From positions 3,224,001 to 3,288,000 of the forward strand of contig NZ_CP018937.1 of assembly GCF_002849695.1 (NCBI RefSeq): a stretch of DNA of 64,000 nucleotides. The letters run 5' to 3'. A program made the position numbers and the translations under genes. The notes beneath the pieces were generated by a model. That model was given only the letters and a program-made list of their open reading frames with translations. It did no database searches and was not told the DNA's origin. Shown here piece after piece: positions 44,162 to 54,150 of this stretch. Source of the stretch: Bacteroides fragilis (GTDB lineage Bacteria; Bacteroidota; Bacteroidia; Bacteroidales; Bacteroidaceae). Position 1 is the stretch's first letter; each line of letters opens with the position of its first letter.

Positions 44162-45013
44162 CTATTTTAGACCCGCCAACCTCGCCCTGTACTCCATCGG
44201 CGAAACCCCTTCGTGACGTTTGAAATACCGGCCAAGATAAGATTGGTCGGGGAAGTTCAGGCGGTCGGCTATCTCCTGGATACTGAGGTCGGTGGACTGG
44301 AGGAGGACTTTGATCTCCAAGGCCGTGAAATCATCAATCACTTTTTTGGCTGAGCCGCCCATAAGGGAGCGGCAGATGCTCGTCAGGTATTTGGTAGAAA
44401 TGCAGAGACGGTCAGCGTAGAACACAACGTCGCGCTGCGAACAACAATGCTCGTGCACCAAGGTGACGAACTTATGAAAAAGCTCGTTCGGACGGTTGCC
44501 GCCTTCGATCTCTTTATGGGTGAAAAGGCGGTGCACTTTGTCGTATACATCGAGCAGGAAGCTTTGCAGGTGGTTGCGGGCTATCTGGTTGCGGAAGCGG
44601 TGGTCGGTGTCGGCGAAAATGGCGCCGGTGGCGTGCAGAAGACCATTGATGGGGGCGGTAAATTCGGGAGGGAGCGTATAGCAGGGCTTCTCCTTGAGGA
44701 AGCGGAAGAAGGAGGGTTCGAAGCGGATGCAGGCTTCACGGAACATCTCGATGTGGGAGGCGAAAAAGGAGATCTGCAGGTCTTCGCTCTTCTCTTCAAG
44801 GGTGATGACGGAGCCGGGCAGGAGGACAACCTGGGTATTGGGGGTGATCTCGTATTTCTTCAGGTCGATGGCAAGCGTGGCATGACCGCTGCGGCAGTAG
44901 AGAATGATGGCACAGTTGAGCTTGTGCAACCGGTTGTAGAAAGGGGCGAAGTCGTCGGTTCCTGCCACGAAGGGCTGGTCGAGAGTGAGAGTGAGCGGAT
45001 TACTTTTTTCCAT
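44162..45013 (-). CDS. AraC-family regulator divergent from the RND operon
   Basis: The 283-residue protein has an N-terminal cupin-like part (EITPNTQVVLLPGSVITLE) and a C-terminal AraC domain (DRLCISTKYLTSICRS; IQEIADRLNFPDQSYLGRYF; GVSPMEYR). It is transcribed away from the efflux operon from a shared 150-bp region with a promoter box on each strand. Control of the efflux operon is therefore likely. Confidence 0.88.
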   Translation of the reverse strand: MEKSNPLTLTLDQPFVAGTDDFAPFYNRLHKLNCAIILYCRSGHATLAIDLKKYEITPNTQVVLLPGSVITLEEKSEDLQISFFASHIEMFREACIRFEPSFFRFLKEKPCYTLPPEFTAPINGLLHATGAIFADTDHRFRNQIARNHLQSFLLDVYDKVHRLFTHKEIEGGNRPNELFHKFVTLVHEHCCSQRDVVFYADRLCISTKYLTSICRSLMGGSAKKVIDDFTALEIKVLLQSTDLSIQEIADRLNFPDQSYLGRYFKRHEGVSPMEYRARLAGLK

Positions 45014-45035
45014 ATCGTGTTCTTTATTTCGCCTG

Positions 45036-45139
45036 CAAAGGTAGGTCTTTTTAGTGAATTAGGCGAAAAGTTGTTCCGATTATGAACAATAGTGGGGCGG
45101 GTATGAAAAGCTGCCGAAGGGGAAAACGCTCTACCTTTG
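45036..45139. promoter_or_regulatory. Divergent promoters of the AraC gene and the efflux operon
   Basis: TACCTTTG is found on both strands: minus at 45036-45043, toward the AraC gene, and plus at 45132-45139, toward the efflux operon. The dyad-like TTGTTCCGATTATGAACAA between them is a candidate regulator site. Confidence 0.6.
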
Positions 45140-45163
45140 CCGCGACAAAATTAAATAGGAACT

Positions 45164-46282
45164 ATGATTGAAAAGGTAAGTAAAGTGAAACAGGCCGTGA
45201 TACTGGCCTGCTGTCTGGCCGTCGGGGGATGCAAGCAAGCACCGCAGGCAAACGTGGAGTCGGGATACAAAGTGATGACCCTCGCGCCTGCCGACCGGAC
45301 GCTATCGAGTACGTATTCGGCAACGATACGCGGACGACAAGACATCGAGATCTATCCGCAGGTAGGCGGCACGCTGACGCAGGTGTGTGTCAGCGAGGGG
45401 GAACGGGTGAAACGGGGACAGTCGCTGTTCGTCATCGACCAAGTGCCTTACGAAGCTGCCTTGCAGACTGCCCTGGCAAACGTGGAGGCGGCAAAGGCGT
45501 CGCTGGCCACAGCACAACTGACGTATGACAGCAAGCAGGAATTGTACAGGCAGAACGTAGTGTCCGCCTTCGACATGAGCACGGCAAAGAACTCCCTCCT
45601 GGCAGCGCAGGCGCAACTGGCGCAGATGAAGGCACAGGAGGTGAACGCACGCAACAACTTATCGTATACGCTGGTGAAGAGTCCGGCGGACGGAGTAGTG
45701 GGCACGCTGCCCTACCGGGTGGGAGCACTGGTGAGCGCCAGCCTGCCGGAACCACTGACTACCGTTTCGGACAACTCGGACATGTACGTCTACTTCTCAA
45801 TGACGGAGAACCAGCTCTTAGGACTGATCCGCCGTTACGGATCGAAGGAGGAAGCCTTGAAACAGATGCCGGAAATCGGCCTGCAACTGAACGACCGTTC
45901 GGACTATCCGCAGGCGGGACGGATCGAGACGATCAGCGGGGTGATAGACCGCACGACGGGAACGGTGAGCCTGCGGGCGGTGTTTCCCAACCGGGAAGGG
46001 CTGCTGCATAGCGGCGGCGCCGGAAACGTGATCGTGCCGACGGAGAAGACGGGAGCGCTGGTGATTCCGCAAGCGGCCACATTCGAAGTACAGGACAAGG
46101 TATTTGTATATAAGGTAGTGGACGGCAAGGCGCAATCGGCTCCGGTACAGGTGACGCGCGTCAACGGCGGACAGGAGTACATCGTGGAGAGCGGGCTACA
46201 GACCGGTGACGTGATCGTGGCCGAAGGCGTCGGACTGCTCCGGGAAGGAACGGAGATCAAAGCGGTGAACGAGGAACGGTGA
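45164..46282 (+). CDS. RND efflux periplasmic adaptor lipoprotein
   Basis: The 372-residue protein has a lipobox VGGC (Cys23) after a signal peptide, then the adaptor order. A biotinyl/lipoyl-like domain (IEIYPQVGGTLTQV), a long alpha-helical hairpin (about 85-150), and beta-barrel and membrane-proximal domains (SGVIDRTTGTVSLRAVF; VGLLREGTEI) follow. It would link the inner-membrane pump to the outer-membrane channel encoded downstream. Confidence 0.9.
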   Translation: MIEKVSKVKQAVILACCLAVGGCKQAPQANVESGYKVMTLAPADRTLSSTYSATIRGRQDIEIYPQVGGTLTQVCVSEGERVKRGQSLFVIDQVPYEAALQTALANVEAAKASLATAQLTYDSKQELYRQNVVSAFDMSTAKNSLLAAQAQLAQMKAQEVNARNNLSYTLVKSPADGVVGTLPYRVGALVSASLPEPLTTVSDNSDMYVYFSMTENQLLGLIRRYGSKEEALKQMPEIGLQLNDRSDYPQAGRIETISGVIDRTTGTVSLRAVFPNREGLLHSGGAGNVIVPTEKTGALVIPQAATFEVQDKVFVYKVVDGKAQSAPVQVTRVNGGQEYIVESGLQTGDVIVAEGVGLLREGTEIKAVNEER

Positions 46283-46359
46283 ACGCTCATCGTATGCAAT
46301 AAAACAAAGAACAAGGCTCACTACAGAGTGGCACAAAGGAAACATATAACCCTATAATT

Positions 46360-49300
46360 ATGAACTTACGAACATTCATCGAACGGCCCGTCCTATCGGC
46401 CGTTATCTCCATCACCATCGTCGTGGTCGGGATCATCGGGCTGTTTACGTTGCCCGTCGAACAATACCCGGATATCGCCCCGCCAACCATCATGGTCTCC
46501 ACCAGCTACTTCGGAGCCAGCGCGGAGACGTTGCAAAAGAGTGTCATCGCCCCGCTCGAAGAGGCCATCAACGGAGTGGAGGACATGACGTATATGACCT
46601 CCAGCGCCACCAACGCCGGAACGGTCTCCATCACTGTCTACTTTAAACAGGGAACCGACCCGGACATGGCGGCGGTGAACGTGCAGAACCGGGTCTCCAA
46701 AGCCACGGGACAGCTCCCCTCGGAGGTGAACCAGGTGGGTGTCACCACCTCGAAGCGGCAGACGAGTATCCTGCAAATGTTCTCGCTCCACAGCCCGGAC
46801 GACTCTTATGACGAGGCTTTCCTGGCCAACTACATCAGTATCAACCTCAAGCCGGAGATTCTCCGCATCTCGGGCGTGGGCGACATGATGATCATGGGAG
46901 GCGACTACAGCCTGCGCATCTGGATGAAACCGGACGTGATGGCGCAATACCGCCTGATCCCCTCGGACGTTTCGGCGGTGCTGGCGGAACAGAACATCGA
47001 GTCTGCCACCGGATCGTTCGGCGAGAACTCCGACGAGACGTACCAATACACCATGAAGTACAAAGGCCGCCGCATCACCCCGGAGGAGTTCGGCGAGATC
47101 GTGATCCGCTCCACCGACGACGGGCAGGTGCTGAAACTGAAGGACATCGCCACCATCGAGTTAGGACAGGAAAGCTACGCCTACAGCGGAACGACGGACG
47201 GGCACAACGGTATCTCGTGCATGCTCTTCCAGACTGCAGGCTCCAACGCCACAGAGGTGAACAACCGCATCAACGACTTCCTTGAAGAGGCGCGCAAAGA
47301 CCTCCCCCGTGGAGTGGAACTGACGCAACTGATGTCCAGCAACGATTTCCTCTACGCCTCCATCCACGAGGTGGTGAAGACGCTGCTCGAAGCCATCCTG
47401 CTCGTGATCCTCGTCGTATACATCTTCTTGCAGGACATCCGCTCGACGCTGATCCCGCTGGTGGGCATCATCGTGTCGCTCGTCGGTACGTTCGCCTTCA
47501 TGGCGATGGCGGGATTCAGTATCAACCTGATCACGCTGTTCGCGCTGGTACTGGTCATCGGTACGGTGGTGGACGACGCCATCGTGGTGGTCGAGGCCGT
47601 GCAGGCACGGTTCGACGTGGGCTACAAATCGTCCTACATGGCGAGCATCGACGCCATGAAAGGCATTTCGAACGCCGTCATCACCTCGTCGCTGGTATTC
47701 ATGGCGGTGTTCATCCCCGTATCGTTCATGTCCGGCACATCGGGGACGTTCTACACGCAGTTCGGACTGACGATGGCCGTAGCGGTAGGCATCTCCGCCG
47801 TGAACGCCCTGACACTGAGCCCCGCCCTCTGCGCGCTGCTGCTGAAACCGTACATCAACGAGGACGGCACGCAGAAGCAGAACTTCGCCGCCCGCTTCCG
47901 CAAAGCGTTCAACGCGGCGTTCGACGTGGTGATAGACCGTTACAAGGGCATCGTGCTCTTCTTCATCAAGCACCGTTGGCTGACGGGCGGACTCCTCGTG
48001 GCAAGTATCGCCCTGCTGGTGGTGCTGATGAATACGACGAAGACCAGCCTCGTGCCCGACGAAGACCAGGGCGTGGTGTTTGTCAACGTCAGCACCGCCG
48101 CCGGCAGTTCGCTGCGCACGACGGACGAGGTGATGAAGCGCATCGAGCAGCGCATGGAACAGATCCCGCAAGTGGAACACGTGCAGAAAGTGGCGGGCTA
48201 CGGACTGCTGGCGGGCCAGGGAAGCTCGTTCGGTATGTTGATCCTGAAACTGAAACCGTGGGACGAACGCCCCGGAAAGGAAGACAACGTGCAGTCGGTC
48301 ATCGGCCAGGTATACGGACGGACGGGCGACATCAAGGACGCCACCGTATTTGCCATCTCACCGGGAATGATCCCCGGATACGGTATGGGTAACGCCCTCG
48401 AACTGCACATGCAGGACAAGACGGGAGGCGACGTGAACACCTTCTTCCAGACCACGCAGCAGTATCTGGGCGCGCTGAACCAGCGTCCGGAGATCGCCAT
48501 GGCCTACTCCACGTTCGACGTCCGCTACCCGCAATGGCTGGTTGAGATAGATCCGTCGAAATGCAAGCGCTCGGGCATCACCCCCGACCAGGTGTTGAGC
48601 ACCCTCTCGGGCTACTACGGCGGGCAGTACGTGTCCAACTTCAACCGCTTCTCGAAAGTATATAAGGTGATGATCCAATCCGACCCGCAATACCGCCTCG
48701 ACGAAGCTTCGCTGGGCAACACCTTCGTGCGGATGTCGAACGGCGAGATGGCGCCTCTGAGCCAGTTCGTGACGCTAACCCGCACGTACGGAGCCGAGTC
48801 GCTGAGCCGCTTCAACATGTACAACTCCATCGCCGTGAACGCCATGCCGGCGGACGGTTACAGTACGGGTGACGCCATCCGTGCCGTACAGGAGACAGCC
48901 TCCACCGCCCTGCCCAAGGGCTACGGCTACGACTACGGAGGCATCACCCGTGAGGAGACGGAGCAGAGCGGCACGACGGCGATCATCTTCGGCATCTGCT
49001 TCCTGATGATCTACCTGATTCTGAGCGCGCTCTACGAGAGCTTCCTGATCCCCTTCGCGGTGCTCCTGAGCGTGCCGTGCGGACTGATGGGTTCGTTCCT
49101 CTTCGCCCGCCTGTTCGGTCTGGAGAACAACATCTACCTGCAAACGGGACTGATTATGCTGATCGGTCTGCTGGCCAAGACGGCCATCCTGCTCACCGAG
49201 TATGCCGCCGAACGCCGCAAAGCGGGCATGGGGCTGATAGCCTCCGCGCTGAGCGCCGCCAAAGCCCGTCTGCGCCCGATATTGATGACGGCACTGACGA

Positions 49301-49569
49301 TGATCTTCGGGTTGTTCCCGCTGATGGTGGCGAGTGGCGTAGGGGCAAACGGTAACCGTTCGTTGGGAACGGGCGCCGTGGGCGGTATGGTCATCGGTAC
49401 GCTGGCACTGCTGTTCATCGTGCCGTCGCTCTTCATTGCTTTCCAGTGGTTGCAGGAACGCATTCGTCCGGTACAGGCCGAACCGACGCACGACTGGCAG
49501 ATCGAGGAAGAGATCGTAGCGAGCGACCGGGAAAAGAAGGAAGCGAAAGGAGGGGCTTTGAAGGAATAA
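46360..49569 (+). CDS. RND multidrug efflux pump, HAE1 family
   Basis: The 1069-residue protein is AcrB/MexB-like. The N terminus FIERPVLSAVISI leads into the first membrane helix and two large periplasmic loops follow. Helix 4 carries GTVVDDAIVVVE with the proton-relay aspartates, and GLLAKTAILLTEYA lies in the second half. It exports drugs or bile acids using the proton gradient as a trimer. It is the second of three operon genes. Confidence 0.93.
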   Translation: MNLRTFIERPVLSAVISITIVVVGIIGLFTLPVEQYPDIAPPTIMVSTSYFGASAETLQKSVIAPLEEAINGVEDMTYMTSSATNAGTVSITVYFKQGTDPDMAAVNVQNRVSKATGQLPSEVNQVGVTTSKRQTSILQMFSLHSPDDSYDEAFLANYISINLKPEILRISGVGDMMIMGGDYSLRIWMKPDVMAQYRLIPSDVSAVLAEQNIESATGSFGENSDETYQYTMKYKGRRITPEEFGEIVIRSTDDGQVLKLKDIATIELGQESYAYSGTTDGHNGISCMLFQTAGSNATEVNNRINDFLEEARKDLPRGVELTQLMSSNDFLYASIHEVVKTLLEAILLVILVVYIFLQDIRSTLIPLVGIIVSLVGTFAFMAMAGFSINLITLFALVLVIGTVVDDAIVVVEAVQARFDVGYKSSYMASIDAMKGISNAVITSSLVFMAVFIPVSFMSGTSGTFYTQFGLTMAVAVGISAVNALTLSPALCALLLKPYINEDGTQKQNFAARFRKAFNAAFDVVIDRYKGIVLFFIKHRWLTGGLLVASIALLVVLMNTTKTSLVPDEDQGVVFVNVSTAAGSSLRTTDEVMKRIEQRMEQIPQVEHVQKVAGYGLLAGQGSSFGMLILKLKPWDERPGKEDNVQSVIGQVYGRTGDIKDATVFAISPGMIPGYGMGNALELHMQDKTGGDVNTFFQTTQQYLGALNQRPEIAMAYSTFDVRYPQWLVEIDPSKCKRSGITPDQVLSTLSGYYGGQYVSNFNRFSKVYKVMIQSDPQYRLDEASLGNTFVRMSNGEMAPLSQFVTLTRTYGAESLSRFNMYNSIAVNAMPADGYSTGDAIRAVQETASTALPKGYGYDYGGITREETEQSGTTAIIFGICFLMIYLILSALYESFLIPFAVLLSVPCGLMGSFLFARLFGLENNIYLQTGLIMLIGLLAKTAILLTEYAAERRKAGMGLIASALSAAKARLRPILMTALTMIFGLFPLMVASGVGANGNRSLGTGAVGGMVIGTLALLFIVPSLFIAFQWLQERIRPVQAEPTHDWQIEEEIVASDREKKEAKGGALKE

Positions 49570-49878
49570 AGGACTCTTTTCACCACAGAGGCACACAGAG
49601 TGACACAGAGGAAGACAGGTTATTGGTATGAACGATCAAAGGAGCAAGATTCACCCGGTGATACTCTACCCGGTGATACTCTGTACTACTCCGCCATACT
49701 TTACTTCGTATCGCTCTGTATGACTCCGTACCACTCCATATCACTCTGTGATACTCTGTGTTACTCTGCGGTGAAAAGAGTTCTTCCCCCGTTCAACCCT
49801 ATTTATCATTAGCAGCCCCCTCCCCTCCTCTTCCACCGGAGGAACCGGGGGAGGGAGGCTCCCATAAAACAAGCAATC
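49570..49878. repeat. Intergenic repeat tract with a long imperfect hairpin
   Basis: There is no gene. The left part (about 49577-49612) repeats CACAGAG at a 10-base step. The right part (about 49680-49780) repeats ACTCTGTGAT-like units, also at 10 bases. The two ends are complementary (CACCACAGAG / CTCTGCGGTG) and can fold into a long stem within the efflux transcript. Confidence 0.65.
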
Positions 49879-51252
49879 ATGAAAAAGTTAATCATATCCC
49901 TTGCCGCCACGCTGGCACTCAGCAGTTGCGGCATTTACTCCAAATACAAACCCGCTACCGAGGTTCCCGACGACCTTTACGGCCAAGAAGGCGCGAATCC
50001 TTCCGACTCCGCCTCCAACCTCGGCAGCCTCCCCTGGCAGGAGGTCTTCACCGATCCTTGCCTCCGCACGCTGATCGACACTGCCCTCGTGCGCAACACC
50101 GACCTGCGTACGGCCCACCTCCGTGTGAAAGAGGCCGAAGCCACCTTGCTCTCCGCCCGACTCTCCTATCTGCCCGCCTTCTCCCTCTCTCCGCAGGGAA
50201 CGGCCAGCAGCTTCGACGGCGGGAAAGCCTCGCAAACCTACTCACTGCCCGTCAGCGCCAGTTGGGAGATCGACATCTTCGGCCGGCTGACGAACGCCAA
50301 GCGGCGTGCACAAGCTGTCGTGGCGCAGAGCCGTGACTATGAACAGGCGGTACAGACGCAACTGATTGCCGCCGTCGCCAACAACTACTATACGTTGCTG
50401 ATGCTCGACGCCCAGATCGAGATCTCCACCGCCACCGAAGCCGCCTGGAAAGAGAGCGTCGCCACCACCCGCGCCATGAAAGCTGCCGGAATGGTGACCG
50501 AAGCCGCCCTCTCGCAGACTGAGGCCACATACTACAATATATGTACCACCCTGCTCGACCTGCGCGAACAGCTCAACCAGGTGGAGAACGCCCTTTCGCT
50601 CCTCCTTGCCGACATCCCCCGCACCCTTCCCCGCGGACGCCTCGCCGAGCAGCGCCTGCCGGAGAACCTTTCGGTGGGCGTGCCCTTGCAGATGCTTGCC
50701 AACCGCCCCGACGTGCGCAGTGCCGAACAGGCGTTGGCACAGGCATTCTACACTACCAACGCCGCCCGTTCCGCCTTCTACCCCTCGATCACGCTGAGCG
50801 GCAGCGCCGGCTGGACAAACTCGGCAGGTGCGATGATCGTCAACCCGGGCAAGTTCCTTGCCACCGCCGTGGCCTCGCTGACGCAGCCTTTGTTCAACCG
50901 GGGAGCGAACATCGCCCAGCTCCGCATAGCCAAAGCGCAACAGGAGGAGGTACGCCTCAGCTTCGAACAGACGTTGCTCAACGCCGGAAGCGAGGTCAAC
51001 AATGCCCTGGTGCAATATCAGACGGCACGGGACAAGGCAAACTACTTCGAGAAGCAGGTGGCTTCCCTCGAAAACGCCGCCCGCAGCACACAACTGCTGA
51101 TGAAGCATGGCAACACGACTTATCTGGAAGTGCTCACCGCACAGCAGACGTTGCTCAATGCGCAACTCTCGCAAGTGGCCAACCGGTTTACTGAAATCCA
51201 GGGGGTCATCACCTTGTATCAGGCATTGGGGGGAGGAAGAGAGAGGAGTTAA
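49879..51252 (+). CDS. Outer-membrane efflux channel, TolC/OprM type
   Basis: The 457-residue protein has a lipobox LSSC (Cys18) and the duplicated outer-membrane efflux domain: NTDLRTAHLRVKEAEA, a long helical barrel, NRPDVRSAEQALAQA and LTQPLFNRGANIAQLRIAKA. It completes the tripartite pump with the two preceding genes. It ends in GRERS without extra domains. Confidence 0.9.
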   Translation: MKKLIISLAATLALSSCGIYSKYKPATEVPDDLYGQEGANPSDSASNLGSLPWQEVFTDPCLRTLIDTALVRNTDLRTAHLRVKEAEATLLSARLSYLPAFSLSPQGTASSFDGGKASQTYSLPVSASWEIDIFGRLTNAKRRAQAVVAQSRDYEQAVQTQLIAAVANNYYTLLMLDAQIEISTATEAAWKESVATTRAMKAAGMVTEAALSQTEATYYNICTTLLDLREQLNQVENALSLLLADIPRTLPRGRLAEQRLPENLSVGVPLQMLANRPDVRSAEQALAQAFYTTNAARSAFYPSITLSGSAGWTNSAGAMIVNPGKFLATAVASLTQPLFNRGANIAQLRIAKAQQEEVRLSFEQTLLNAGSEVNNALVQYQTARDKANYFEKQVASLENAARSTQLLMKHGNTTYLEVLTAQQTLLNAQLSQVANRFTEIQGVITLYQALGGGRERS

Positions 51253-51266
51253 AAAGAGGAACTCAC

Positions 51267-51334
51267 CACAGAGTAGCACAGAGGGAGTCAAGCCGATAAC
51301 CAACGACTTGACATCCACTCTGTGCTACTCTGTG
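51267..51334. terminator. 17-bp perfect inverted repeat ending the efflux operon
   Basis: CACAGAGTAGCACAGAG (51267-51283) is exactly complementary to CTCTGTGCTACTCTGTG (51318-51334). It belongs to the same repeat family as the tract at 49570-49878 and a partial copy near 46319-46340. Confidence 0.6.
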
Positions 51335-51483
51335 CCATTTTATGGTAACCCTCTTTTCTTTATACTCCCTTTGCAAACATTTTCATCTCAGTACCGTTGT
51401 CCCGAGATAAGAATGTTTGTAAAGACCCGATAAAGAAAGTGAGAAAGCAGTAAAAAGGAAAAGGAAAGAGAAGAAGAAACAAA

Positions 51484-51520
51484 ACATCCTGCTTCATCGG
51501 ACAGAGATAAAACAGGATGT
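51484..51520. terminator. Terminator of the metY gene
   Basis: ACATCCTG (51484-51491) and CAGGATGT (51513-51520) pair. On the minus strand a T-tract follows, fitting termination of the gene at 51543-52823. Confidence 0.65.
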
Positions 51521-51542
51521 AAAAAAAGACGAGGGAAGGGGG

Positions 51543-52823
51543 TTATGCGTTCAGTGCCTGTTCGATATCCGCTATAATGTCATCCGCATTTTCGATTCCT
51601 ACGGACAGACGGATCAGGTCCGGACGGACACCGGCTTCGATCAACTGCTCGTCTGTCAGCTGCCGGTGCGTATGGCTGGCGGGATGGAGCACGCAGGTAC
51701 GCGCATCGGCCACGTGGGTGACGATGGCGGCCAGTTTCAACGAGTCCATGAACTTGATGGACAACTCGCGTCCGCCTTTCAACCCGAAAGAGATCACACC
51801 GCAAGAGCCATTCGGCATGTACTTCTGCGCCAGTTCGTAGTATTTATTACCCGGAAGACCGCAATAGTTCACCCAAGCCACTTTATCGTTCTGTGCAAGG
51901 TATTCGGCCACCTTCTGTGCATTGCCGCAGTGCTGAGGCATACGCAGGTGCAGCGTCTCCAGACCCAAATTCAGCAAGAAAGCATTCTGCGGACTCTGTA
52001 TACTGCCCAGGTCACGCATCAGTTGAGCGGTTGCCTTGGTCATGTAGGCACCCTTGCCGAAAGCCTTTGTATAAGTCAGTCCGTGATACGATTCATCCGG
52101 TGTGCAAAGTCCCGGGAACTTATCGGCATGGGCTTCCCAATCAAAGTTTCCGCTGTCCACGATACAGCCGCCTACGCTGGTGGCGTGCCCGTCCATATAC
52201 TTGGTGGTAGAGTGCACCACGATATCCGCTCCCCATTCGAACGGACGGCAGTTGATCGGTGTCGGGAAGGTATTATCAACGATCAGGGGCACTCCGTGGC
52301 TGTGGGCAATGCGGGCAAACTTCTCAATGTCGAGCACTTCGAGCGACGGATTGGAGATTGTCTCACCAAACAGCGCTTTCGTGTTCGGGCGGAAAGCAGC
52401 CGAAATCTCTTCTTCATCGGCATCGGGGCTGACGAATGTGACGTCGATGCCCAGTTTTTTCATTGTCACCCCAAAGAGGTTGAACGTTCCGCCATAGATG
52501 GCCGACGAACAGACGAAGTGATCGCCTGCCTGGCAGATATTGAATATGGCATAGAAATTGGCAGCCTGGCCGCTGGAAGTCAGCATGGCTCCCACACCTC
52601 CTTCAAGGGCGGCAATCTTGGCAGCTACGGCATCGTTCGTCGGATTTTGCAGGCGGGTATAGAAGTAACCGCTCTCTTCAAGATCGAACAGACGGGCCAT
52701 CTGCTCACTGGTTTCGTATTTAAAAGTAGTACTTTGATAGATGGGCAGCACGCGCGGCTCGCCCTTTTTCGGAGTCCATCCTGCTTGTACACACAGGGTT
52801 TCGGGCTTGAATTGTTTTGCCAT
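51543..52823 (-). CDS. metY: O-acetylhomoserine aminocarboxypropyltransferase (sulfhydrylase)
   Basis: The 426-residue PLP enzyme of the Cys/Met metabolism family begins ETLCVQAGW. It has YFYTRLQNPTNDAVAAK, SSGQAANFYAIF and the PLP lysine in VVHSTTKYMDGHATSVGG. It makes homocysteine from O-acetylhomoserine and sulfide. The long form with the INCRPFEWGADIV segment fits MetY rather than MetB. Its promoter (TACTTTTG on the minus strand at 52873-52880) is back to back with that of the amidase gene. Confidence 0.92.
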   Translation of the reverse strand: MAKQFKPETLCVQAGWTPKKGEPRVLPIYQSTTFKYETSEQMARLFDLEESGYFYTRLQNPTNDAVAAKIAALEGGVGAMLTSSGQAANFYAIFNICQAGDHFVCSSAIYGGTFNLFGVTMKKLGIDVTFVSPDADEEEISAAFRPNTKALFGETISNPSLEVLDIEKFARIAHSHGVPLIVDNTFPTPINCRPFEWGADIVVHSTTKYMDGHATSVGGCIVDSGNFDWEAHADKFPGLCTPDESYHGLTYTKAFGKGAYMTKATAQLMRDLGSIQSPQNAFLLNLGLETLHLRMPQHCGNAQKVAEYLAQNDKVAWVNYCGLPGNKYYELAQKYMPNGSCGVISFGLKGGRELSIKFMDSLKLAAIVTHVADARTCVLHPASHTHRQLTDEQLIEAGVRPDLIRLSVGIENADDIIADIEQALNA

Positions 52824-52872
52824 AATGTTATTGAGTTTACGATTATATTGCCTTAAAAAAGTTATATCGACG

Positions 52873-52912
52873 CAAAAGTAGAGAAAATTATTGGTTTAAA
52901 AGGCTATCTTTG
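52873..52912. promoter_or_regulatory. Divergent promoters of metY and the amidase gene
   Basis: TACTTTTG lies on the minus strand (52873-52880) and TATCTTTG on the plus strand (52905-52912), only 24 bases apart, so the two promoters may compete. Confidence 0.6.
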
Positions 52913-52993
52913 CGGGCGAAAAAGCAAAAATTCACCATAGAAGTCAAACAATTAGGTACAGCAGCCAAGCCTGCATCTTTTATACGTAGCAAT

Positions 52994-54022
52994 ATGAAAA
53001 GGAAACTCTGTCTTCTCCTGTTCTTCTGTTCCTTATTTACTGCCCCTGCTTTATGGGCACAGCAGAAAGCCACTCCTAAATCCGGTGAGGGAATCTCTTC
53101 CTTCCTCCTGCGCCACAACCGTGCTCCAAAGAAATATTATGATGACTTTATCGAACTCAACAAAACCCGATTAGGCAAAAGCAGAACTCTGAAGATGGGT
53201 GTCACTTATCTGATTCCTCCCGTCAAAAAGGCATCGGACACCACCCCTGAGAAAGAATCCGAAACGGGGTCTGCACACCGGTCCAAACGTACGGAAGTCA
53301 ACGAACCGCTGTTCGGGAAATGGCTGGCTAATGTCAAGGTAACCTCCGACCGCCTTGCCGGTGCCTGTTTCTATGTGGTCAGCGGACACGGCGGCCCCGA
53401 CCCCGGTGCCATAGGCCGTGTTGGTAAACACGAACTTCACGAAGACGAATATGCCTATGACATCGCCCTGCGCCTGGCACGCAACCTGATGCAGGAAGGT
53501 GCCGAGGTACGCATCATCATTCAGGATGCCAAAGACGGTATCCGCGACGAGGCCTACCTGTCCAACAGCAAACGGGAAACCTGCATGGGCTCTCCCATCC
53601 CTCTGAACCAGGTACAACGCCTTCAGCAGCGTTGCGATAAAATCAACACCCTCTACCGGAAGGATCGCAAGAAATTCAAGTACTGCCGGGCCATCTTCAT
53701 CCATGTAGACAGCCGCAGCAAAGGCACCCAAACCGACGTCTTCTTCTATCACTCCAACCGCAAGGCCGAAAGCAAACGTCTCGCCAGGAATATGAAAGCG
53801 ACCTTCGAATCCAAATACGGCAAGCACCAGCCCAACCGTGGCTTCTCGGGCACCGTAAGCGGACGCAACCTGTATGTTCTGGCACACACCACACCCGCCT
53901 CTGTATTCGTTGAACTGGGCAACATCCAGAATACTCTCGACCAGCGTCGTCTGGTGATCCCTTCCAATCGGCAGGCACTTGCCAAATGGTTGATGGAAGG
54001 GTTTATAAAGGACTATAAATAA
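52994..54022 (+). CDS. N-acetylmuramoyl-L-alanine amidase, secreted
   Basis: The start at 52994 gives 342 residues with a classical signal peptide (MKRKLCLLLFFCSL, cut after LWAQ). Earlier starts fall inside the promoter. A LysM-like segment (about 35-80: LRHNRAPKKYYDDFIELN, TYLIPP) precedes an Amidase_3 domain. Its zinc ligands are in SGHGGPDPGA, HEDEYAYD and FIHVDSR. It cleaves peptide stems from glycan strands in the periplasm, as in cell separation. Confidence 0.88.
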   Translation: MKRKLCLLLFFCSLFTAPALWAQQKATPKSGEGISSFLLRHNRAPKKYYDDFIELNKTRLGKSRTLKMGVTYLIPPVKKASDTTPEKESETGSAHRSKRTEVNEPLFGKWLANVKVTSDRLAGACFYVVSGHGGPDPGAIGRVGKHELHEDEYAYDIALRLARNLMQEGAEVRIIIQDAKDGIRDEAYLSNSKRETCMGSPIPLNQVQRLQQRCDKINTLYRKDRKKFKYCRAIFIHVDSRSKGTQTDVFFYHSNRKAESKRLARNMKATFESKYGKHQPNRGFSGTVSGRNLYVLAHTTPASVFVELGNIQNTLDQRRLVIPSNRQALAKWLMEGFIKDYK

Positions 54023-54105
54023 AGCCGAGTCTCTTGTTTTTCTGAAAGATTACAAAAGGATGTGAACACAGCAGGAACAGATAACCGGAATGAGCTGATT
54101 AATCC

Positions 54106-54113
54106 TATATTTG
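54106..54113 (+). promoter_or_regulatory. Promoter -7 box of the methyltransferase gene
   Basis: TATATTTG lies 37 bases before the start at 54151. Confidence 0.6.
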
Positions 54114-54150
54114 TCTCCGGATGTAAAGTAAAACTTCTAAAGTCATTCTT

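Noticed and set aside
46393-48180. Minus-strand His/Arg/Asp-rich frames under the RND pump
   Set aside because: They are antisense shadows of the pump gene with biased composition.
52910-52993. Longer N terminus of the amidase
   Set aside because: It overlaps the -7 promoter box and would place the signal peptide inside the protein.
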